A DNA stretch of 64,000 nt, taken from contig CM022674.1 of NCBI GenBank assembly GCA_012295275.1, forward strand, positions 13,194,864-13,258,863, read 5' to 3'. Below are positions 1 through 64,000 of this stretch, piece after piece. The notes under the pieces were generated by a model. That model did no database searches. It was not told the DNA's origin and was given only the letters and a program-made list of their open reading frames with translations. The position numbers and the translations under genes were made by a program. Source of the DNA: Chrysomallon squamiferum. Taxonomy: Eukaryota; Mollusca; Gastropoda; Neomphalida; Peltospiridae. Position 1 is the stretch's first letter. Every line of letters starts with the position of its first letter.

Positions 1-42263
<42,263 letters not shown>

Positions 42264-42530
42264 CCAAATTTAAAAAAAACAAACAAAAAACAAAAATAAA
42301 CAAAAAACTTTTTTTATATCTGTGATTCATATCATTAGAGATAACTTAAATGATTCGTGTGTGAGTGTGAGGAACATAATACTTTCTGGCAGAAGAAGCT
42401 GGTTTGTAGTATTTTGGCTGCCATTTTGTTCGTGAAAGAAAGAAAAGGAAAAAGAATTTATAAATAAAATAAATGATGTTTTTCTTTCCTGCATTCCCTG
42501 ACTGTAGACTTTCAAAAAAAATGTGGAAGA

Positions 42531-42564
<34 letters not shown>

Positions 42565-43291
42565 TCAAGGAAAAGAAATGATAAACAAGAATTAAGAAGG
42601 CCAAAAGGATGATAAGGAATTCTGCTTCACTGATTGGTTGATTTTTCAACCAATAGGAAGAGAGGAAATGTCCTGGTTTCATGAAATCGCAACATAAAAG
42701 TATCTGCTATTGGTTGGTTGTGTTCAAGCCAGTATGTTAAAATAACAGTTACTTGTGGATTTATGATCCTGGAAAAAGAAGCAAAAATATCTTCTATTGG
42801 TTGATTTTAATACATTTGCTGGTTGTAGAAATGAAGCAGAAACTGGACATTTGGCTGAAACTAAAAATAAAAGTAACAAGTTCTGTGATTGGTTGTAAAT
42901 TTATACTAAAAAAAAAAAGTGAACTGCACAGCAGTAGTCATTTTCTGTTGATGAGATGGCACATTAACATGTAAAAGCCATGCTGATTGGCTGGAATATC
43001 TGTGCCACATTAAGACCTTTTCTGTGATTGGTTGTAAACCAAATTTAGATTTCTTAATTTGTATTTTTTTTGTTTTGTTTTGTTTTGTTTTTTTAATTAT
43101 TGTTTGACAAACAACATGCTTTGGTTGTATATATAAATATTTATTGGCATGTGAGATTAAGAAAAATGTGGCCATTTTGAAATGAAAAATGGCTGCCACT
43201 TGCTCTTAAGGTTAAGATAATTATAAACAAAATTTGATCAGATATGTAGAAAACATAACTTGATACACAGATGTTTTGAAGGAAACAAAAG

Positions 43292-43292
43292 A

Positions 43293-43323
<31 letters not shown>

Positions 43324-43329
43324 TATTAC

Positions 43330-43366
<37 letters not shown>

Positions 43367-43367
43367 T
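43292..43367 (+). repeat. (ATT)n in Eph 3' UTR
   Basis: ATT units with two ACT interruptions. A second (ATT)n lies at 44330-44384. Confidence 0.95.
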
Positions 43368-43528
43368 TGAACCAAATTCTTGGCTAACTTCATAAAACTT
43401 CAAGAATAATAAAACAGCCAAGTGCATTTTTTTTTTTTTTTTAGTCATCAGTCTTAAGTATTATTTTATTTCATATGAGATTCATTTTTGTGACTCCTGG
43501 TTCCAGCCTAATATCCCGTTCCAGACCA

Positions 43529-43560
<32 letters not shown>

Positions 43561-44326
43561 TTTGTAATGAGTGAAAACAAAGAATTAATTTTGTTGCTAT
43601 GCAAAATCTGACAGCTAATCACATGACGGTGTGATTGGTTGTCATGGAAACCCTGCAGCACGACATGCAAAGATAACTCTAAAAATAAAACTGTGCTTGT
43701 AAATGTGAATTTATGAAGAAAAAAAAAAAGAGAGAAGAAAACAAAGACTTTGTGTAAATAAAATGGTGTTTATGCTGTACATAGTGTGAAAACAGAAAAT
43801 TGTTTGTGTAAACTATTGTATAGCGAACGTCTGTCTGTCTGTCTGTCTGTATATATGTGTGAGAGAGACTGTAAATATTCGTGGATGTGTGACTTCTACA
43901 TCAGTGCGTTCATGCATGACTGATTTTGTTATAAGTCTAGAAAAGAATGTTGGAGATTTTGTTTCTTTTTTTTTCAGTTTTATTTCGAATTTTCATATCT
44001 GTTTTAAAAAGGTCTTAGAAAAACTTTTATGTTTGCTTTATGTTAAAATACAAAAAAAGAAAGAAAGAAAAAGTTACATATCAAATTTTAGTTATTATTT
44101 TAAAGTTTGTGATAATTCTGTTAGTTTGTTTCTACAAGGAACTCATATTTTAATTTGTATACTTAATTTGAAATGTTGACATCAAAACATTTTTAGTTTT
44201 AGCTTTTAGGACAATCCTGTAATATTTTCAAAATTTATTTTAAAAACATTTAAAAACATATTTTTCTTACTTTGATGTTAAATAAGGCAAACTTGTTTTT
44301 ATTTATTTATTCATTTTTATTGTATG

Positions 44327-44385
<59 letters not shown>

Positions 44386-45912
44386 ATTTAAATGAAAGAA
44401 GAAAAAGCTTTCGTACATGAAGTAGAAAACAAAAATTAAATTTATTTATTTCAGTTTTATTTTGTATTTATAGAGATTTTTGTTGTTGTTGTTTCTTCTT
44501 TTGTTATTTTCTAATTTGTTTTTTTCATTCTCATTATTTTTATTTTCTATTCAGATGTGTAACTGACAATGTTAAAATGGTGCATGTTTTTTGTTTTAAT
44601 TTTTCAACATTTCGGGATGAATGTTAAGAGATTTTTGAGAATAATGTTTTTTTTTATAATAACATTTGTGTTTGAAATCAAAGTGCTTTGTTTTGATAGG
44701 ACATTTTTTTGTTTGTTTACATTTTTTACTTGGAGAGAACCAAAATGGTTTTACTTTCAAATTGTGCACGAACTACGCAAATTCTGACAAAAGTTTTTGA
44801 TTTTCTTTTTATGATCTTTTTTTCTACTTAGGTATATTTAAGAAAAATGTTTTTATTAATTTGTTTCATGTGTTTGTTTACCATGACGGTTTGTAAAAAA
44901 ACAAAAAAATTAAAAATTAAAAAAATTGTTTTATCACAAATGCTAGGCAATTTTCGTTTCATTTTGTTTTCATTTTCGTTTATTTAATCATGCTTAACTT
45001 TTTCTTTTCTAAAATTAAAAGGAAAACAACAAACAATATTATACAAATATGTACACATATTTTTGGTTAAATTAAAAATAGTTTGGTTTACCTTTGCCTC
45101 TGTTTCAAAAACATCTGGTTTGAAAACCAAATGACGTAAATATTTAGTTGTTTTACTTAATTTTTTTTTTATACTTAATGAATGACATTTTTCATTTTTG
45201 ATACATTCAGTTTAGAATTTGTATAAACTTTATTATACATTTTTTTTTTTTTTTTTAATTTAAGAGTATTAATTATAATTTAATTATTAGTGATATGTTT
45301 TACAATTTAATTTTTTTTCAGAATTATCCCACCATTTCATTTTGATTATCTTTTGTTTTTCTTGCCACTGGTATTACATGAACAAACACTACCCACCCAG
45401 CTCCCACCCACAAAAATAACATAAAAAAATAGCCAAAACAAATATTTTCATAATCATTTTCAGAAACAATCAAAATGTACTTACTGACTGAAATAACGTA
45501 CTGAATATTGACAATAAATGAAATATTTTCTTTTACTATTTTGACTTCCATATATATTTATTTATAATTTGATCTTATTTTTAAAGCTTATTTTATTTCT
45601 TACTTTTTTATTTTATTTATTTTCATGTTTTTCTTTTGACATAAGTTTTTTATTTTTGTTTTTATTTTTTCAATTAAATAAACCTTCGTAACATTCATGT
45701 CATTGAATGTGTATTTATGCAACATGAATAATAACATGGCTTTACTGTATAATAATAACATTTTTTTTTAATTACATCATCAGCTGCATAATAGCTAAAC
45801 TGTACCTTACATCGCTGTTTCTCCTACTACTACAACTACTACTACATGTACCACATAGCAATATTAGATATGAACTGTACAGAAATGTTAACAATGTGTA
45901 ATAATGACAAGA

Positions 45913-45918
45913 AATAAA
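45913..45918 (+). terminator. Candidate Eph poly(A) signal
   Basis: AATAAA followed about 25-45 bases later by a GT/T-rich stretch (ATGTTGTTGTTTTTTG), the usual downstream element. The hexamer at 43757 is a credible earlier alternative. Confidence 0.45.
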
Positions 45919-45930
45919 AATGTATAAATT

Positions 45931-47398
45931 TTGAACTTGGGATGTTGTTGTTTTTTGTTTATTTTAGTAAAACTAGTTGAGATCTTGATGTCAGTGTAAC
46001 AACCACTGAGAAATAGTTAACATTTTTACTTGAGATGAAAAAAGAAAAACAATAAAGTAATATTTCAGAGAGTGTGTGAGAGAGAGAGAGAGAGAGTGTG
46101 TGTGTTAGGTTTTTAGGTTTCATGCTCAGAACTAACCTAATTCATGACATTTCAGGCCTAAAAAGATTACGTCAGTTTAATGACCTGGGATCTACAGTAT
46201 TTTACAGAGTTAATTATTTTAAACAGATAAAAGCACAAACACATTTTATTACTTTATCTGATGGCTTCCATAATTTATATATTATACAATTACAGTTATT
46301 TAGAATGATTAAACATGGAACCTATTTATATATATATATATTCATCCTACTGAAAGGAGCACAAGTTGAAAAACCTGTTCATAAACAAATCAGTTAACAT
46401 CTGTCTTGCTTTTTGAATTGAAAATTATTGCTTGAGGGTGTCACCATTTGAGAAAAATAGATTTCACAAGAACATTATAAAACCACAAATTTAATCTACT
46501 GCAGAAATGGATAAGATCCAGGTACTGTACTGGACTGAAGAAAACAAGATTCAGTAAATTCAGAGATTCTGTTACGATTTAGTGCATACTGTGGTCTGTT
46601 TTATGATGGACATTATTGGAATGGATGAAGTCAAAATCATGATTACTGTAATTCATTAAATTTAAAGACTCTGGAAGTTAAGGAATTTATGTCAATATGT
46701 GGCTGAAACAAAAATATTATTTGGTTTTGTTCAGTTAGAAATCTAAACTAATCAGAATATTTCTAAAATAATTCAGGCAAGAGTTGTGCCCCTTTGTGTC
46801 TCAACATGTGTGTAATAATTCCTATGATGTCAAAATTCTAGATAAAAAAAAAAAGGTTAATAATAAATAAAAAATAAATAAATAAATAAATATATAAATG
46901 AAATTTTATTTATGCTGATAATTATTAATATAGATGAGATATAATTAGATCAAAATAATTATTATAATAATAATAATAATAATAAAAGAAAACAAGCAAA
47001 GACAAAAAAATTAAATAAATAAAAATAATAAACAAAAAATAAATAAATGGAAAATTAGAACTTCTTCATGTACAAATTATAACATGGTAATTTCATTTAC
47101 ACGTGTGTATTCAATTGTATCATTTTCTTTATTTTATCTGTTATTTACAACAAAAATCATTAAATACTATTTGATTTCTATTCTGTCATTAATACTACAG
47201 TGTTTACAAAACACATATAACAGCATAGCAGTAAATAACCACTTAGTGTATTTCACATTCTAGTCAGTGCTTAATGAAGAGTGAATAAAGAGATTTCTTG
47301 TCTTTATACAAATTCAGTTTAAAAATATAAATTTATGGACTACATATATATAAATATAAATATAAAATAAATAAATATAAATATAAATATAAATATAA

Positions 47399-47429
<31 letters not shown>

Positions 47430-47738
47430 TGTGGTCCAAATAGTTTATTGCTCTTCATTTATTAACATATAAATGTTCACAAGTTATACAAAAATATCAC
47501 AGTCATTAATAACAACTGGACTATTTCACATTCCAACACATGCTCCACATATGCTATGACATTTTTTAAATGTTGTCTAAATGAGATCCTTGTTGCCTAT
47601 ATGTATTTAGTGAAAAAGCTAATTTAGTCTTCATAATTTCATTCACTCTCTCTCTCTGTATACACACACACACACATACAAATAAATAAACAACTTTTAC
47701 ATTTGCCCAGTGTTTCAAAACAAATTTAAAATGTTTGT
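45931..47738. other. Convergent intergenic stretch between Eph and HPS3
   Basis: AT-rich, no exon recognised. It contains a short (GA)n/(GT)n run near 46070-46110, (AAAT)n near 46865-46895 and an (ATAAAT)n/(AT)n block at 47345-47430. Confidence 0.5.
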
Positions 47739-47744
47739 TTTATT
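47739..47744 (-). terminator. Candidate HPS3 poly(A) signal
   Basis: AATAAA on the minus strand, about 50 bases past the HPS3 stop. A GT-rich run (TATGTGTGTGTG, minus strand, at 47658-47680) follows 60-80 bases downstream. AATAAA also overlaps the stop codon region itself. Confidence 0.45.
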
Positions 47745-47794
47745 ACGTTCACTAACATCACAAGAGGCAACTCCAACTGATAATTATTTTTTAT

Positions 47795-61205
<13,411 letters not shown>

Positions 61206-61217
61206 TGCTGGAAGTAT

Positions 61218-61247
61218 TTATGTTCCCTTCGTTGCGAGCAGCGCCAT
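61218..61247 (-). promoter_or_regulatory. Upstream ORF before the HPS3 start
   Basis: ATG GCG CTG ... ACA TAA gives nine codons (MALLATKGT), ending 12 bases before the HPS3 ATG and out of frame with it. AAAATGGCG context is good. It matters only if transcription starts above 61247, which is likely but unproven. Confidence 0.5.
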
Positions 61248-61264
61248 TTTGATCAAAATAAAAG

Positions 61265-61272
61265 TCATGTGA
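61265..61272. promoter_or_regulatory. E-box TCATGTGA (M-box type) in HPS3 promoter region
   Basis: TCATGTGA matches the site preferred by MITF/TFE bHLH-zipper factors. It lies 60 bp above the HPS3 ATG. Eight-base motifs arise by chance, so function is inferred from position and gene role. Confidence 0.4.
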
Positions 61273-61277
61273 TCAAT

Positions 61278-61283
61278 CCGGAA
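61278..61283 (+). promoter_or_regulatory. ETS-like site CCGGAA
   Basis: CCGGAAAT lies 6 bp from the E-box in the presumed HPS3 promoter. No TATA box is evident. Motif match only. Confidence 0.3.
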
Positions 61284-61383
61284 ATAGATCAAGTTGGAAA
61301 GATTTTAATAATTATTTTAGTTTGTTTTGTTTTGTTCTGTTATTTTTGTTTTTTTGTTTTATTAATTAATTAATTAATTTATT

Positions 61384-61384
<1 letters not shown>

Positions 61385-61428
<44 letters not shown>

Positions 61429-61455
61429 TATTATTATTATTATTATTATTATTTA
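61385..61455. repeat. (AAT)n joined to (ATT)n, inverted
   Basis: AAT units turn directly into ATT units, giving a perfect inverted repeat of about 2 x 28 bases able to form a hairpin. Confidence 0.9.
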
Positions 61456-61560
61456 GATTTGTAACTTTTGTCCGATTTGCTGAAACCGGCTGTTCTTAAG
61501 TGTTTCAGTTTCACTTAGATCGCATTATATAAAATACCTTGGTAGGTGATTTTCCCGAAA

Positions 61561-61614
<54 letters not shown>

Positions 61615-62925
61615 TTTATTGTTCATTTATTTATTTAAAATAAATATTAATAAAGTAAAACTATATAATAATAATTAAAATAATAAATAAATACATATAA
61701 AATAAATAAAAGACACAACCGAAATCTCGCCAGCGAACCCATTATATATCGAGCATCGACCTGGCCAATATGTAACAACGTATCAAAAGATTTTAGTTGG
61801 TGTCTAACATGACTGAGGTTGAATATCCGAGAAGCATTTGAGAAAATAAATTTATAATTTTGTATTCGTGACGTTGCTTTCTGATTTTTGTCCAAAATTT
61901 CTCGTCATAACATAAAAAAAAAGTGTCTGATCAATAAAACTATGACGACATGAAAGCCGGAAACTGTACAATGAAACAAATAACTAAGTAAATAAGTAAA
62001 TAACAAAGGCAAAAGACAGATAGATGGAGAGATAGTTACATACAAATATAGATATACAGACAAACAGATAGAAAGACAGAGATAAAGAAACAGCTGGATA
62101 GATATGCAGAAAGATAGATTGGCAGAAATATAGATACATAGATGGTTAGACCGACAGACAGACAGACATTATAAAGTATTATCCATCAACCTTGAATGAG
62201 TTACTGCACGTCGACAATTTATACTGATATTGATGCTACGGATCATGTACGGATACATAAAAAGACATTATCCTTTCGATCTTGTTCGATTAGTAGAATT
62301 AACTGAACTTTCTGAAATCGATGGGATTATCAAATCCTCGATTAAAATTCTGAATGCGTTTCAAAAGGAATTGATTATATTGTTTTTTACAAAATCATTT
62401 CTAAAAACTTTTAGCCCGAAAAAAAAAAACGTTTTTCTCTTTATTACAACCAGAAACATTTATTCGGGTTATGGGCATCCCTCAGTGTTATTCGTATAAT
62501 TAAAGTATTTACCAAACTACTGATAGAAGGAAAGCAACAGAGTAATAAGAAATAATTGAATAAAACGACGGGACTTAAAGAGAAGTTAACGTACAGGAAT
62601 TGTTTTAGAGTTATCTCCCGTTATCAAGTAGAAGGATGACAGCGGCAGTTTTAAAAAAGATGCCTTGACGCTTCTTCGACAAAAGGAGTCGATTTGGGAC
62701 GATGCCTTGCAGGGTACGGACGACAGGGGTAAGCTTTGATATCTTATAATGCACGGTTAATTAGCGTTTTTAGTTCTACATATGTCGTTTCTTTTCTCGG
62801 CTTATTTTTAGCGAAATGTCTGCAACTGCGCAATCGTCGAATCGATCGTCCAGTTCCAGTTAGCATTCTTAGACTAGTTCCACAGTCAGCGAGTATTTAT
62901 TGGATTTGTTCTGATTCTAGAAACT

Positions 62926-62929
<4 letters not shown>

Positions 62930-62992
<63 letters not shown>
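62930..62992 (+). repeat. (GA)n microsatellite
   Basis: About 31 GA units right of the HPS3 promoter region. Confidence 0.97.
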
Positions 62993-62995
<3 letters not shown>

Positions 62996-63509
62996 GACGA
63001 AATAATCCTAACCATTCTGTCTGTTCTCACAATTTCAACGCTTTAGAAGTTTAGTTCATAAAAATAATGGTATCGAATTATTTGGCATATTGCAAGTAAA
63101 ACAAACTCCAAATAAAACTACAGTTATAATTCCAAAACATTATTAAACGTCTGAAATAGGACATACATGCAAATTATTTCTATCGGCTTTTCATTAATTT
63201 ATTTTATTTTTTTTTTTTGAAAGAGACAGATGACTATTTGTGTCTTTTTTTTTTCATAGTCAGTAACATCTAATTTTTGTTTTTGTTTTTTTGTATCCTT
63301 CATTTCAGTTCTTTAGATAATTTTAATTTCTTTTATGTAAATTGCAGTCATTGAATAATAATAATAATAATAAATTAAATTAAATAAGTTATTATCTTAG
63401 CTAGACTTGTGCTCTAATAACTGATTTCCTGTAGGTTTATCTTTGCAAAGAATATTGATTAAATACTTCATAAAACATTTTTTTTTTTTTTTTTTGACAC
63501 CAGGAAGCA

Positions 63510-63576
63510 ATGGCTAGCAGTGTATTGTCTCAAATATCGTCAGCCATGTTCTATAAAAATATAACATGGGTGGGTG
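63510..63576 (+). CDS. Probable first coding exon of an unidentified gene (partial)
   Basis: A poly-T tract and GACACCAG acceptor open an exon at 63504. ATG at 63510 in GCAATGG context begins MASSVLSQISSAMFYKNITW and the exon ends GGTG|GTAAAT, phase 1. The next exon lies beyond the window. I do not recognise the protein. Evidence is splice-site quality, start context and base composition only. Confidence 0.45.
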
Positions 63577-63689
63577 GTAAATATCTTTGTATTTGCACAA
63601 TATGTATAAAAAATGTTCTATATTATACTTTAAATTTTGAAAGTATTTTTATTTTATTTTGTTTATCATTTATCAAAATTTTTTAAAAA

Positions 63690-63753
<64 letters not shown>

Positions 63754-64000
63754 AAATATAGGCAAATTTAATTTTCTTTTATAATAAACTGATTCATTAT
63801 CTTTATTTTAATGACAGCTATTATTTTCAGAACTAATTTCACTACATAAAAACTCGGTGTTATAATTTTTGTTTTTCTGAATTAGCTAATTGTTTTTACA
63901 TATAAAAAAATAATAGTAGTTCCACTGTTTCCTGATTTCCTTAGTGTATTCTGAGCATTCTTGAATGTCCCAAAACACATTAATTTTGTAACATCTTGCT
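63577..64000 (+). other. Right-edge AT-rich sequence
   Basis: Probable first intron of the unidentified right-hand gene. It contains (ATT)n at about 63688-63750 and nothing else recognisable. Confidence 0.4.
63688..63750 (+). repeat. (ATT)n microsatellite
   Basis: About 20 ATT units near the right edge. Confidence 0.97.

Larger units (their letters stand above)
42264..45930 (+). other. Eph: Eph 3' UTR (extent inferred)
   Basis: AT-rich DNA without exon-like sequence. It has poly-T runs, (ATT)n at about 43292-43367 and 44330-44384, and repeated GATTGGTTG-like words at 42630-43040 and 43630. Several AATAAA hexamers occur (43684, 43757, 45677, 45913), so alternative 3' ends are possible. Confidence 0.5.
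61284..63503. other. Divergent spacer between HPS3 and a right-hand gene
   Basis: It holds (AAT)n then (ATT)n at 61385-61455, (AAT)n at 61562-61612, GATA/GACA-rich repeats at 62015-62165 and (GA)n at 62930-62992. The segment 62620-62728 has mixed composition and ends in CAGGG|GTAAGC, a possible donor of a noncoding first exon on the plus strand. Confidence 0.4.

Noticed and set aside
62230-62499. 89-codon plus-strand frame
   Set aside because: No recognisable protein, no exon signals and AT-rich codon use unlike the real exons.

Overview
The window is animal nuclear DNA, very AT-rich, with short GC-balanced exons set in long introns full of microsatellites. Two genes can be read almost completely by hand. 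Single Eph-type exons, a full set of GT-AG introns, and an intron-rich HPS3 gene suggest an invertebrate bilaterian, most likely a lophotrochozoan such as a mollusc. The taxon is inferred and was not tested.

Positions 1-42263 (+) hold the 3' part of an Eph receptor tyrosine kinase gene. Seventeen coding exons join in one open frame of 797 residues: the end of the cysteine-rich region, two fibronectin type III domains, a transmembrane helix, a juxtamembrane segment, the kinase domain and a SAM domain. The ephrin-binding domain and signal peptide lie upstream of the window. Introns include one of 10.2 kb and one of 15.2 kb. A long 3' UTR follows, with a good poly(A) signal near 45.9 kb.

Positions 47795-61205 (-) hold a complete HPS3 gene, a BLOC-2 subunit used in making lysosome-related organelles. 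Twenty-two coding exons join in one frame of 1102 residues. It is convergent (tail to tail) with Eph, with about 5.5 kb between the stop codons. Upstream of its start lie a 9-codon uORF, a TCATGTGA E-box (M-box type) and an ETS-like site.

At the right edge (63504-63576, +) there is one probable first coding exon of a third gene that I could not identify. It would run divergently from HPS3.

The rest is intron, UTR and intergenic DNA: (CT)n, (CA)n, (AAT)n, (TTTA)n and (CATC)n arrays, minisatellites of 17, about 31 and about 105 bp, and a few tRNA-like SINE remnants. I recognise no transposon ORF, rRNA, intact tRNA, CRISPR array or prokaryotic feature. The most unusual recurring pattern is local tandem duplication that has copied splice junctions or exon edges: the Eph exon 5 acceptor, the flank of the Eph exon 12 donor, the HPS3 exon 8 donor, and a decayed copy of HPS3 exon 6. 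I found no convincing new multi-gene system. The Eph and HPS3 genes are not expected to act in the same pathway.
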